Positions 43,683 through 52,295 of a DNA stretch of 64,000 bases are shown piece by piece. Origin of the DNA: [Eubacterium] eligens ATCC 27750 (GTDB taxonomy: Bacteria; Bacillota; Clostridia; Lachnospirales; Lachnospiraceae); contig NC_012778.1 in the NCBI RefSeq assembly GCF_000146185.1, positions 348,501-412,500 on the forward strand. The letters are read 5' to 3'. Within the stretch, counting starts at the first letter, position 1, and each line of letters opens with the position of its first letter. The position numbers were made by a program, and so were the translations under genes. The notes under the pieces were generated by a model. The model saw nothing but the letters and a program-made list of their open reading frames with translations, was not told the origin of the DNA and searched no databases.

Positions 43683-44210
43683 ATGAGATTTATAATTACA
43701 GGAAGAAATATTGATATAACAGAGGGATTAAAGTCAGCAGTAGAGGAGAAGCTTGGAAAGCTTGACCGATTCTTTGCACCAGAGACAGAAGTTAATGTGA
43801 CTTTAAGTGTGGAAAAAGAAAGACAGAAGATTGAGGTAACTATTCCGGTTAAGGGTAACATCATAAGAAGCGAGCAGGTAAGCAGCGATATGTATGTTTC
43901 AATTGATCTTGTAGAAGAGGTTATCGAGCGTCAGTTAAAGAAGTATAAGAATAAGATTGTTGACAAGCAGCAGAATGCAGCAGCATTTGCACAGGAATTC
44001 GTAGAGAAAGATTATGATGATGATGAGGTTAAGATTATCAGAACCAAGAGATTTGGAATCAAGCCAATGGATCCTGAAGAAGCATGCGTTCAGATGGAGC
44101 TTCTTGGACATAATTTCTATGTATTCTTTAATTCAGAGACAGAGGAAGTTAATGTTGTGTATAAGAGAAAAGGCAACACATATGGTTTGATTGAACCAGA
44201 ATTAGATTAA
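43683..44210 (+). CDS. hpf: Ribosome hibernation promoting factor, long form
   Basis: 175 aa. The N-terminal S30AE domain (about 1-100; IITGRNIDITEGLKSAVEEK) binds the decoding centre, and the C-terminal domain (about 115-175; KRFGIKPMDPEEACVQMELL) dimerises ribosomes into inactive 100S particles. Long form is usual in Firmicutes. AAAGGAG (43667-43673) precedes the ATG; an in-frame TTG three codons upstream is too close to that site. It is followed by a terminator and then secA. Confidence 0.95.
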   Translation: MRFIITGRNIDITEGLKSAVEEKLGKLDRFFAPETEVNVTLSVEKERQKIEVTIPVKGNIIRSEQVSSDMYVSIDLVEEVIERQLKKYKNKIVDKQQNAAAFAQEFVEKDYDDDEVKIIRTKRFGIKPMDPEEACVQMELLGHNFYVFFNSETEEVNVVYKRKGNTYGLIEPELD

Positions 44211-44248
44211 TTAGTTTAGTATTTTTTTCATATTACCACTTTCTGAAG

Positions 44249-44287
44249 ATACCGTCTGTTGATTTAATACCAGCAGGCGGTATTTTT
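44249..44287 (+). terminator. Terminator after hpf
   Basis: ATACCGTCTG (44249-44258) pairs with CAGGCGGTAT (44274-44283) with one wobble, then TTTTT. It separates hpf from secA. Confidence 0.85.
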
Positions 44288-44335
44288 GCCATGGAATTGT
44301 TTTTAATTAATAAAATTTTAATGGTTTAACTTTAC

Positions 44336-44364
44336 TTGATAGAATGTCTAAATAGTGATACAAT
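44336..44364 (+). promoter_or_regulatory. secA promoter
   Basis: TTGATA (44336-44341), a 17-base spacer, TACAAT (44359-44364). It lies 41 bases before the true secA ATG and inside a longer in-frame extension, which rules that extension out. Confidence 0.75.
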
Positions 44365-44404
44365 TACAACACAAATAGGCTTTTATAAGGAGAAGTATAA
44401 AGTA

Positions 44405-46972
44405 ATGGGATTAGCTCAGAAATTATTTGGAACACATAGTGAACATGAATTAAAAAGAATATATCCAATTGCAGATAAGATTGAAAGTTATAAAGAATCT
44501 TATGGCAAGTTAAGCGATGAAGAGCTTAAAGCAAAGACTAAAGAATTCAAGGACAGATTAGCAAAGGGAGAGACTCTTGATGATATTCTTCCAGAAGCAT
44601 TTGCGACAGTAAGAGAGGCTGGTAAGAGAGTTCTTGGCATGGAACATTATCATGTTCAGCTTATTGGAGGTATTATTCTTCATCAGGGAAGAATTGCAGA
44701 GATGAAAACTGGTGAAGGTAAGACACTTGTGTGTACACTTCCTGCATATCTTAATGCACTTACAGAAGAGGGCGTAATCGTAGTTACTGTTAATGACTAC
44801 CTTGCTAAGCGAGATGCTGAGCAGATGGGTATGATACATGAGTTTTTGGGTCTTAAGGTTGGCGTCGTATTACATGACTCAACAAGAGAAGAAAGACAGG
44901 CTGCATATGCGTGTGATATTACATATGTAACGAATAACGAGCTTGGATTTGATTATCTTCGTGATAATATGGCTATATATAAGAATGAACTTGTATTACG
45001 AAATCTTAAGTACTGTATTATAGATGAGGTCGATTCTGTTCTTATTGATGAGGCACGTACACCTCTTATTATCTCAGGACAGAGCGGAAAATCTACTAAA
45101 TTATATGAACTCTGTGATATACTTGCAAGGCAATTACAGCGAGGCGAATATAAGGGTGAGAGAACTAAGATGCAGGCAATCATGAACGAGGAAGTTGAAG
45201 AAGATGGAGACTTCATCGTTAATGAGAAGGATAAGGTAGTTAACCTTACTGAACAGGGTATTCACAAGGTTGAGCAGTTCTTCCATATAGATAATTATGC
45301 AGATCCTGAGAATCTTGAAATTCAGCATAATGTTACACTTGCACTTCGCGCTCATAATCTTATGTTCAGGGATAAGGATTATGTTGTTAAAGATGATGAG
45401 GTACTTATAGTAGATGAATTTACAGGCCGTATTATGCCAGGACGTCGTTATTCAGATGGCCTTCATCAGGCTATTGAAGCTAAAGAGCATGTTAAGGTTA
45501 AGAGAGAGAGCAAGACTCTGGCAACTATTACATTCCAGAACTTCTTTAATAAGTTTGAGAAGAAGGCTGGTATGACAGGTACAGCCCTTACAGAAGAAAA
45601 GGAATTTCGTGAAATTTATAACATGGACGTTGTTGAAGTTCCAACTAACAAGCCTGTTATAAGAGTTGATAATAATGATGCTGTATTTAAGACTAAGAAA
45701 GGTAAGTTCAATGCAGTTGTGCAGTCCGTAATTGAATCTCATGAAAAGGGACAGCCTGTTCTTGTAGGTACAATAACGATTGAGACTTCTGAAATGCTTA
45801 GCGAGATGTTAAGAAAGAAGGGGATTCCACATAATGTACTTAATGCCAAGTTCCATGAGCTTGAGGCGCAGATAGTATCAGAGGCAGGACGTCATGGTGC
45901 AGTTACTATTGCTACTAACATGGCTGGTCGAGGAACTGATATTAAGCTTGATGATGAGGCTGTTGCTGCAGGTGGTCTTAAGATTATTGGTACAGAAAGA
46001 CATGAAAGCCGTCGTATTGATAACCAGTTACGTGGACGTTCTGGACGACAGGGAGATCCTGGTGAATCAAGATTCTACATTTCTCTTGAAGATGATCTTA
46101 TGAGGCTGTTTGCACAGGAAAGACTTATGAATATTTTCAACAGTCTTGGGGTATCTGAGGATGAGCAGATTGAGCATAAGATGTTAAGCAAGGCTATAGA
46201 GACAGCTCAGAAGAAGATTGAGACTAATAACTTTGGTATCAGAAGCCATCTTCTTGAGTATGATCAGGTTATGAATGAGCAGAGAGAGATTATGTATGCT
46301 GAAAGAAGAAGAGTTCTTGATGGAGAAAGCATGCGTAATTCTATTATGAAGATGATAACAGATTATGTAGAGAATGTTGTAAACCGTTGTGTTGGTGAAG
46401 ATAAAGATGCCAATGAATGGGATTATAACGAAATTAATGAGCTTCTGCTTCCTACAATTCCGATTGAAAAGGTTGTATATAGAGAAAACATCAGGAATAA
46501 GAATGAATTAATACATGATTTAAAAGAGAAGGCTGTCAAACTATATGAGGATAAGGAAGCGTTATTCCCAGAGTCAGAACAGATCAGAGAAATTGAGAGA
46601 GTAATCCTGCTTAAGGTAATTGACAGAAAGTGGATGGATCATATCGATGATATGGATCAGTTGAAACAGGGTATAGGACTTCAGGCTCTTGGTCAGAGAG
46701 ATCCGGTTGTACAGTATAAGATGATGGGCTATGACATGTTTGATGAAATGACAGCAGGTATAGCGGAAGATACAATAAGACTTCTTATGCATATTCAGGT
46801 TGAACAGAAGATAGAACGAGAACAGGTAGCCAAGGTGACTGGAACTAATAAGGATGAAGGACCTTCTGTAAAGGGTCCTGCAAGAAGAACAGAGAAGAAG
46901 ATATATCCTAACGATCCATGCCCTTGTGGAAGCGGTAAGAAGTATAAGAACTGTTGTGGAAGACAGGCATAA
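44405..46972 (+). CDS. secA: Preprotein translocase ATPase
   Basis: Motor that drives secretory proteins through SecYEG, 855 aa. Nucleotide-binding motifs [12 protein letters not shown] (Walker A) and [13 protein letters not shown] (Walker B/DEAD), the segment [14 protein letters not shown], and the C-terminal SEC-C zinc motif [16 protein letters not shown], which ends the protein. AAGGAG precedes the ATG at 44405, and a promoter lies just upstream. prfB follows after 72 bases, a common order in Firmicutes. Confidence 0.98.
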   Translation: MGLAQKLFGTHSEHELKRIYPIADKIESYKESYGKLSDEELKAKTKEFKDRLAKGETLDDILPEAFATVREAGKRVLGMEHYHVQLIGGIILHQGRIAEMKTGEGKTLVCTLPAYLNALTEEGVIVVTVNDYLAKRDAEQMGMIHEFLGLKVGVVLHDSTREERQAAYACDITYVTNNELGFDYLRDNMAIYKNELVLRNLKYCIIDEVDSVLIDEARTPLIISGQSGKSTKLYELCDILARQLQRGEYKGERTKMQAIMNEEVEEDGDFIVNEKDKVVNLTEQGIHKVEQFFHIDNYADPENLEIQHNVTLALRAHNLMFRDKDYVVKDDEVLIVDEFTGRIMPGRRYSDGLHQAIEAKEHVKVKRESKTLATITFQNFFNKFEKKAGMTGTALTEEKEFREIYNMDVVEVPTNKPVIRVDNNDAVFKTKKGKFNAVVQSVIESHEKGQPVLVGTITIETSEMLSEMLRKKGIPHNVLNAKFHELEAQIVSEAGRHGAVTIATNMAGRGTDIKLDDEAVAAGGLKIIGTERHESRRIDNQLRGRSGRQGDPGESRFYISLEDDLMRLFAQERLMNIFNSLGVSEDEQIEHKMLSKAIETAQKKIETNNFGIRSHLLEYDQVMNEQREIMYAERRRVLDGESMRNSIMKMITDYVENVVNRCVGEDKDANEWDYNEINELLLPTIPIEKVVYRENIRNKNELIHDLKEKAVKLYEDKEALFPESEQIREIERVILLKVIDRKWMDHIDDMDQLKQGIGLQALGQRDPVVQYKMMGYDMFDEMTAGIAEDTIRLLMHIQVEQKIEREQVAKVTGTNKDEGPSVKGPARRTEKKIYPNDPCPCGSGKKYKNCCGRQA

Positions 46973-46992
46973 GTTTATAATATGACTTTTGG

Positions 46993-47034
46993 GACGCGGA
47001 ATGTCTGGAATATCAGCGTCCGCGTCTGTTGTTT
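46993..47034 (+). terminator. Hairpin in the secA-prfB gap, possible attenuator
   Basis: GACGCGGA (46993-47000) pairs exactly with TCCGCGTC (47019-47026), followed by TGTTGTTTT. The loop is 18 bases. It may reduce read-through from secA into prfB. Confidence 0.55.
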
Positions 47035-47044
47035 TGGAGGATAT

Positions 47045-48163
47045 ATGGTAGAATTAGACCAGTTCAGATACAGAATTTCAGGATATGATAAGCCTATGGC
47101 ACAGATTAAGAAATCACTGGATCTTGACAATAAGCAAAAAAGAATTGAAGAACTGGAAGCAGATATGGAAGCGCCAGGTTTTTGGGATAATCCGGATAAA
47201 TCACAAAATGCTATGAAAGAACTTAAAGGGTTAAAAGATGCATTTGAAAGATATAATGAGCTTGAAACAGGTCTTGATGATGTTAAGACACTTATTGAGA
47301 TGGCAGAAGAATCCAATGACCAGTCGCTTATTCCAGAGATAGAAGAAGAGATAACGAATCTCGAAGATAAGATGGAAAGTTTAAGAATTGAAACATTGCT
47401 TTCTGGAGAACATGATGCATGTGATGCCATTCTTACACTTCATGCAGGAGCAGGTGGAACAGAAAGCTGTGACTGGTGTCAGATGCTTTTCAGAATGTAT
47501 ACAAGATGGGCGGAAAGTCACGGATATACAACAGAAACACTTGATTATCTTGAAGGTGAAGAAGCAGGAATTAAGTCGGTTACTATAGAGATAAGAGGAG
47601 AGAATGCATATGGACATCTGAAATCTGAACATGGTGTTCACAGACTTGTAAGAATATCTCCATTCAATGCGGCAGGTAAGAGACAGACTTCTTTCGTATC
47701 ATGTGACGTAATGCCTGATATTAATCAGGATATAGATATTGAGATTAATGATGATGATTTAAGAATTGATACATATCGTTCAAGTGGAGCTGGTGGACAG
47801 CATATTAACAAGACATCATCTGCAATCAGAATTACACATCTTCCAACAGGAATTGTTGTACAGTGTCAGAATGAAAGATCTCAGCACCAGAATAAAGATA
47901 AAGCTATGCAGATGTTAAAGGCTAAGCTCTATCTTTTAAAGGAGGCTGAGAATGCAGAGAATCTATCTGGAATCAGAGGAGATGTCAAGGATATTAATTT
48001 TGGAAGCCAGATAAGAAGTTACGTTCTTCAGCCATATACAATGGTTAAGGATAACAGAACTAATAAGGAAGTTGCTAATGCAGGAAGTGTTCTGGATGGA
48101 AACATTGATCCGTTCATAAATGCATATTTAACATGGATTAGTACGGGAAAAACTGAAGAGTAA
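47045..48163 (+). CDS. prfB: Peptide chain release factor 2, without programmed frameshift
   Basis: Releases nascent chains at UAA and UGA, 372 aa. The codon-recognition tripeptide SPF (RISPFNAAGK) and the catalytic GGQ (GAGGQHINKTSS) are present. GGAGG lies 4-5 bases before the ATG at 47045; upstream in-frame sequence (21 codons) covers the gap hairpin and is not coding. In most bacteria prfB has an in-frame UGA after a CUU and needs +1 frameshifting. Here the same place reads LDLDN in one frame as CTT GAC, so autoregulation by frameshift is absent. Confidence 0.95.
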   Translation: MVELDQFRYRISGYDKPMAQIKKSLDLDNKQKRIEELEADMEAPGFWDNPDKSQNAMKELKGLKDAFERYNELETGLDDVKTLIEMAEESNDQSLIPEIEEEITNLEDKMESLRIETLLSGEHDACDAILTLHAGAGGTESCDWCQMLFRMYTRWAESHGYTTETLDYLEGEEAGIKSVTIEIRGENAYGHLKSEHGVHRLVRISPFNAAGKRQTSFVSCDVMPDINQDIDIEINDDDLRIDTYRSSGAGGQHINKTSSAIRITHLPTGIVVQCQNERSQHQNKDKAMQMLKAKLYLLKEAENAENLSGIRGDVKDINFGSQIRSYVLQPYTMVKDNRTNKEVANAGSVLDGNIDPFINAYLTWISTGKTEE

Positions 48164-48212
48164 CAGATATTAAGGTAGTAAACTGAATGATAGTGAAAGG
48201 TGGTACATCAGT

Positions 48213-48713
48213 ATGGCGGATTATATTAAACCGGTGATTTTCAGATTAGGCAATCAACAGTTTGGAGTAGATATTAATCTTGTCCAGTCGATAGAACGGG
48301 AGATTAATATTGTGAGAGTTCCTAATGCAATGGAGTATATCAGTGGAATTGTTAATTTGAGAGGGGAGGTTATCCCTGCTTTCAGCTTAAGAAAAAAGTT
48401 TGGCACGGATGATGCTGTTGGAAGTATTGGCGAAGACAGTACAATTATTGTTAATATTCCTGGCGTGGTTAAGCTGGCACTTGAAGTTGATGATGTACTT
48501 GAGATTGGAGATATTGATGCAAATGGTATTGTTCCTATGCCGGCTCTGGCTAGAACGGATGATACAGCATATCTTGACAGGGTCGCCAATGTTAATGGGG
48601 AATTAGTTATTCTTCTTGATGTAGAGAAATTACTTACACAGTCAGAAGCAGAGAGCGTTAAGAAATTTACGGAAGAAATGAGTAATGATAATGGAGGTGC
48701 TGCAAATGGCTGA
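48213..48713 (+). CDS. cheW: CheW-like chemotaxis coupling protein
   Basis: 166 aa, one CheW (SH3-like) domain: VIFRLGNQQFGVDINLVQSIE, YISGIVNLRGEVIPAFSLRKKFG, EVDDVLEIGDID, and NGELVILLDVEKLL near the end. CheW links receptors to CheA. No other chemotaxis gene is in the window, so it may act in an array encoded elsewhere. AAAGGTGG precedes the ATG. The next gene (malQ) starts inside its last codons. Confidence 0.9.
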   Translation: MADYIKPVIFRLGNQQFGVDINLVQSIEREINIVRVPNAMEYISGIVNLRGEVIPAFSLRKKFGTDDAVGSIGEDSTIIVNIPGVVKLALEVDDVLEIGDIDANGIVPMPALARTDDTAYLDRVANVNGELVILLDVEKLLTQSEAESVKKFTEEMSNDNGGAANG

Positions 48714-50322
48714 AACGAAATTTAAAAGAAATGCAGGTATACTTATGCCAGTAAGTTCATTGCCATCACCATATGGCATAGGAACATTTGGCAAGGATGC
48801 ATATGATTTTGTTACATTTGTTAAAGAGTGTAATCATAAGTACTGGCAGGTACTTCCGTTAGGACCAACTACTTATGGTGACAGCCCATATCAGTCATAT
48901 TCTGCATTTGCAGGCAATCCGTACTTTGTTGATCTTGATATGCTTATTGAGGAGGGGTTCTTGTTAAAGTCAGAGGTTATTTCAAGAGACTGGGGCGATG
49001 GAATTGTGCCTGTAAATGTTTCTGAAGATGACGCTGTTAATGGAAGATTCGGAACCTACAGAGATGGAAATATTGGCGACGAAAGATATGTCAGTTATGA
49101 GAAGATATATAATAACAGATTTGATATATTAAGAATTGCTTACGACAGATTTAGGGATGCATGTGCAGAAAGCAAGAAGACGCTTGCCAAGGGACTTCCT
49201 CTTTATAAGCAGTTTGATAATTTTGTTAAAGATAATGCAGACTGGCTTGAGGATTATGCTCTGTTTATGGCATTAAAGTCTCACTTTAACAATGTCTCAT
49301 GGGGTGAATGGGAAACTGATATAAAGTTCAGAAAGCCAGAGGCGATGAGCCAATATGAAGAACAGCTTTCGGATGATATAGGATACTGGAAATTCATACA
49401 GTTTGAATTCTACAGACAGTGGAATGCGCTTAAACAATATGCTAATAGTAATGGTATAGAGATTATAGGTGATATACCTATTTATATGGGATATGACAGC
49501 GTAGATGTATGGGCTAATCAGGGAGAATTCCAGCTGGATGAGAATTTAACACCGATAAAGGTTGCAGGTGTACCGCCAGATGCATTTTCTGATGCAGGAC
49601 AAAAATGGGGCAATCCTCTTTATGATTATGATAAAATGGAAGCAAATGGATTCAGCTGGTGGAGAAAGAGAATGGCAGCCTCAGCAAAGCTGTATGATGT
49701 CATAAGAATTGACCATTTTATAGGAATTGTGAAGTACTATACAATTCCATCAGATATGCCTGATGCAAGACAGGGTGAGTACAGACAGGGACCGGGACAG
49801 AAACTGCTTGATGTTATTAATGAATCTATCGGTGATAAGAAGATTATTGCTGAAGACTTAGGTGTTGAAGTTCCTGAAGTGGCAAAGATTCTTAAAGAAA
49901 ATGGATATCCGGGAATGAAGGTCCTTGAATTTGCATTTGGAGGAGATAGAAAGAATCCGCATCTTCCATATAATTATAAACAAAATCTTGTGTGCTATGG
50001 TGGAACTCATGATAACGAAACCTTGCTTGGTTTCTTTGAAGACAGGGGCGACTGGGAATTAGGATATGCTTATGACTATCTTGATACAAGAGATAAGGGA
50101 AGAATGGTTGACCAGGTATTCAGGGCTGCGTATTCAAGCGTTGCTGTTCTTACAGTATTTGCTGTTCAGGACATTCTAAAGCTTGGAAACTGGGCAAGAA
50201 TGAATCTTCCATCAAGCATGGGCAATAACTGGAAATGGCGAATGCAGAAAGGTCAGTTAGGCCAACATGAACTGGAATGCATGAGATATCTTGCAAGTGT
50301 ATTTGATAGAGAAAGAAAGTAA
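48706..50322 (+). CDS. malQ: 4-alpha-glucanotransferase
   Basis: GH77 amylomaltase, 538 aa. It transfers maltooligosaccharide units between alpha-1,4-glucans in starch and maltodextrin use. Catalytic residues are visible: the nucleophile Asp in VIRIDHFIG, the acid/base Glu in IAEDLG and the Asp in GTHDNET. The start is set at 48706 with TGGAGG upstream, seven residues after an earlier ATG. It overlaps the end of cheW by 8 bases, an odd pairing of functions. A terminator follows. Confidence 0.95.
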   Translation: MAETKFKRNAGILMPVSSLPSPYGIGTFGKDAYDFVTFVKECNHKYWQVLPLGPTTYGDSPYQSYSAFAGNPYFVDLDMLIEEGFLLKSEVISRDWGDGIVPVNVSEDDAVNGRFGTYRDGNIGDERYVSYEKIYNNRFDILRIAYDRFRDACAESKKTLAKGLPLYKQFDNFVKDNADWLEDYALFMALKSHFNNVSWGEWETDIKFRKPEAMSQYEEQLSDDIGYWKFIQFEFYRQWNALKQYANSNGIEIIGDIPIYMGYDSVDVWANQGEFQLDENLTPIKVAGVPPDAFSDAGQKWGNPLYDYDKMEANGFSWWRKRMAASAKLYDVIRIDHFIGIVKYYTIPSDMPDARQGEYRQGPGQKLLDVINESIGDKKIIAEDLGVEVPEVAKILKENGYPGMKVLEFAFGGDRKNPHLPYNYKQNLVCYGGTHDNETLLGFFEDRGDWELGYAYDYLDTRDKGRMVDQVFRAAYSSVAVLTVFAVQDILKLGNWARMNLPSSMGNNWKWRMQKGQLGQHELECMRYLASVFDRERK

Positions 50323-50331
50323 TATTAGGAT

Positions 50332-50370
50332 GGGGAAGGAAATTGGTAATAAATTTCCTCCCCCTTTTTT
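50332..50370 (+). terminator. Terminator after malQ
   Basis: GGGGAAGGAAATT (50332-50344) pairs with AATTTCCTCCCC (about 50352-50363) with a small mismatch, then six T. Confidence 0.85.
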
Positions 50371-50403
50371 GAATGAAAAATAAAAAATAGTTCGATGGTA
50401 CTA

Positions 50404-50431
50404 TTTACATATTTTAGATTGGTGGTATTAT
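50404..50431 (+). promoter_or_regulatory. Possible promoter ahead of the c-di-GMP riboswitch
   Basis: TTTACA (50404-50409), a 16-base spacer, TATTAT (50426-50431). It would begin a transcript that starts just before the aptamer. Confidence 0.5.
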
Positions 50432-50454
50432 ATTCATATAAAGAGACAAGTTAA

Positions 50455-50535
50455 TATGTTGGCAAAGTAGTCGAAAGGCTATGACGCAAAGCCAAGGGTC
50501 TTAACTGATTTTATCAGAATGACAGCCGGTTGCAT
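50455..50535 (+). promoter_or_regulatory. Cyclic di-GMP-I (GEMM) riboswitch aptamer
   Basis: Hallmark segments in order: GGCAAAG (50461), the GNRA tetraloop in TCGAAAGG (50471-50478), and the strongly conserved ACGCAAAGCC (50484-50493), followed by the P3 arm (CTGATTTTATCAG) and GACAGCCGG. These match the GEMM-I consensus. A terminator stem lies 30 bases downstream, so it probably controls transcription of the CAP-domain gene in response to c-di-GMP. Confidence 0.85.
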
Positions 50536-50567
50536 TACAATCAACGCAAATGATTAGTATTTTTCAG

Positions 50568-50594
50568 GCATCCGGTTATCGGGTGCCTTTTTTG
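50568..50594 (+). terminator. Riboswitch-associated intrinsic terminator
   Basis: GGCATCCG and CGGGTGCC pair around GTTAT (50568-50588), followed by six T. It sits between the aptamer and the CAP gene and probably forms or dissolves with ligand binding. Confidence 0.85.
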
Positions 50595-50613
50595 TTGAAC
50601 GGGGGATATGGAT

Positions 50614-51405
50614 ATGAAAAGGAATAATTCTAAAAAGTGGATTAAAAATGTAACGATAGCAACAGCAGTACTTGTATTTGGTATCGGTGTTGGTTTCGCG
50701 GCTAAAGTAGCAGGAACACCTAATTCAGATAATGATGGTGCCAAAACAATAGTTGCGGCAGCTAATGATGCAACAGATTCAGTAGTTAAGGAAACAATTG
50801 CCCAGAAAGAAACAGAAACTGATACAGAGACAGCTGCTATAGAGGCAACAACTGAAGTTACAACAGAAGAAGCCACAGAGGCAGTAACAGAACAGAGCAG
50901 TACAATTGCAGAGACTCAGCCACAGACAGAGACTGCCACAGAGGCAGTTCAGGTAACAGAACATACGGAGGCTGCGACAAAAGCACCAGTACCTGTTGTA
51001 CAGACTCCATCAGATGAAAGAGTTGCACAGGTTATATCAGGAATCAATGCAGAACGTGCAGCAGCAGGTGTGTCTGCAGTTACATATGATGCAATTCTTA
51101 CAGATATGGCTCAGGTAAGAGCATCAGAGAATGCAGTTAATGATTACTTTGTTATAGAGAATGGCAAGCATAAAAGACCAGATGGAAGAAATGCTTCTTC
51201 AATATGTTCAGATTTTGGACAGGCCGGATATTTCGGTGAGGTCATGGGCAGATATCAGACAAGCCCTGTAGAGATAGTAAATGGCTGGCACAATTCAGCA
51301 ACACATTATGCATGTATGACAAGTACTAAGTACAGCAGAGTTGGTGTAGGTGTTGCAGCAGACTCAGAAGGATACCTTTACTGGGTAGCAATCTTCATGG
51401 ATTAA
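50614..51405 (+). CDS. CAP/SCP-domain membrane-anchored extracellular protein
   Basis: 263 aa. Basic N-terminus then a membrane/signal helix (about 13-32; IATAVLVFGIGVGFA). Residues about 60-140 are a Thr/Glu-rich low-complexity linker (ATEAVTEQ, TEAVQVTE type). The C-terminal 125 residues are a CAP domain (SGINAERAAAGV, MAQVRASENAV, GWHNSATHYACM, YSRVGVGVA, YLYWVAIFMD), with the His of HNSATH. CAP proteins in clostridia are surface proteins of varied function. The start is at 50614, spaced 8 bases from GGGGG; an ATG six bases earlier is too close. It is under the c-di-GMP riboswitch, implying a link to surface life style. Confidence 0.85.
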   Translation: MKRNNSKKWIKNVTIATAVLVFGIGVGFAAKVAGTPNSDNDGAKTIVAAANDATDSVVKETIAQKETETDTETAAIEATTEVTTEEATEAVTEQSSTIAETQPQTETATEAVQVTEHTEAATKAPVPVVQTPSDERVAQVISGINAERAAAGVSAVTYDAILTDMAQVRASENAVNDYFVIENGKHKRPDGRNASSICSDFGQAGYFGEVMGRYQTSPVEIVNGWHNSATHYACMTSTKYSRVGVGVAADSEGYLYWVAIFMD

Positions 51406-51501
51406 TTATAAGCAGACAATAAATTACATAATATAGATACAACTTAATATGGTAAGAACAATGTATTTGCGGCATTGTTTTTATAAAGCTTCACAAGAAG
51501 C

Positions 51502-51544
51502 GAAACCCTCACATTCCTCTCCCGTTGTGTGAGGGTTTCTTTTT
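51502..51544 (+). terminator. Terminator after the CAP-domain gene
   Basis: GAAACCCTCACA (51502-51513) pairs exactly with TGTGAGGGTTTC (51528-51539), followed by five T. Confidence 0.9.
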
Positions 51545-51546
51545 GC

Positions 51547-51673
51547 GCGAGTAGCGCGGAGAATATACTTAATGAAAGGACAGGCATGCTTGCATGGCCT
51601 GTCCTTTTGTTAAGTATATTCGAGAAGCACCGCGACAATGCCATAACGAAGTTATGGCATCTGCGCTACTCGC
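51547..51673. repeat. Cruciform-like inverted-repeat element
   Basis: Perfect outer arms GCGAGTAGCGC/GCGCTACTCGC (51547-51557, 51663-51673) enclose two arms. Arm 1: GAATATACTTAA/TTAAGTATATTC (51561-51572, 51610-51621) containing AAAGGACAGGC/GCCTGTCCTTT (51575-51585, 51597-51607). Arm 2: ATGCCATAAC-GAA-GTTATGGCAT (51638-51660). No coding potential. It looks like a MITE-like repeat or a structured RNA with a three-way junction. Confidence 0.8.
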
Positions 51674-51694
51674 AAGGAGAATATAATTATATGC

Positions 51695-51723
51695 TTGCAA
51701 TGTGTATACATATATGGTAATAT
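51695..51723 (+). promoter_or_regulatory. Probable promoter for the ACT-hom-aspartokinase operon
   Basis: TTGCAA (51695-51700), a 17-base spacer, TAATAT (51718-51723). A leader of about 85 bases follows, with an imperfect hairpin (AGACAGTTGTT with AACAATTGTCT, 51736-51778). Confidence 0.55.
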
Positions 51724-51813
51724 TCTTTGTGCGGTAGACAGTTGTTTATCAGAGAAAGACATTGAAGAACAATTGTCTTTGTAAAACGGACAATAGAAAG
51801 GTACAGACGCAGT

Positions 51814-52263
51814 ATGGCAGATAATATTAAGTATTATGTCGTTAAGCAAAAGGCTCTGCCTGAGGTTCTGCTTAAGGTAGCGGAGACGAACAGAATTATT
51901 GAGACTGAAAATATATCTGTTGCAGATGCTACAGAGAAAGTTGGAATAAGCAGAAGTTCTTATTACAAGTATAAGGATGATATTTTTCCGTTTAGAGAGA
52001 ATGTAAAGGGTAAAACCATTACATTTGTATTGTCTATGGACGATGAACCAGGGCTGCTTTCCCTGGTATTGAAGAAGGTTGCAGAATTCAAGGCGAATAT
52101 TCTTACTATTCATCAGACAATTCCTGTTAATGGAATTGCTTCGCTGACGCTCAGCGTGGATATTCTTCCAACTACAGGAGATTCTTCAGAAATGATAGAG
52201 CAGATAGAAAGACTTAAAGGGGTAAGATATCTTAAGATATTAAGCAGTGATGCATCTATCTGA
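51814..52263 (+). CDS. ACT-domain regulatory protein (PheB/UPF0735 type)
   Basis: 149 aa. The N-terminal half has a small helix-turn-helix-like region (ISVADATEKVGISRSSYYKYKDD). The C-terminal half is an ACT domain (ITFVLSMDDEPGLLSLVLKKV, HQTIPVNGIASLTLSVD), which binds amino acids. Such proteins lie next to hom genes in Firmicutes and are thought to regulate aspartate-family synthesis; the detailed role is not settled. AAAGG lies upstream of the ATG. hom follows after 32 bases. Confidence 0.88.
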   Translation: MADNIKYYVVKQKALPEVLLKVAETNRIIETENISVADATEKVGISRSSYYKYKDDIFPFRENVKGKTITFVLSMDDEPGLLSLVLKKVAEFKANILTIHQTIPVNGIASLTLSVDILPTTGDSSEMIEQIERLKGVRYLKILSSDASI

Positions 52264-52295
52264 TATATAAGCAATTAAAGAAAACGGAGGCAGAT

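Noticed and set aside
44336..44404. Longer SecA with 23 extra N-terminal residues
   Set aside because: That segment holds the secA promoter; the ATG at 44405 has a ribosome site and gives the normal N-terminus.
46982..47044. N-terminal extension of RF2
   Set aside because: It covers the intergenic hairpin and the ribosome site of the ATG at 47045.
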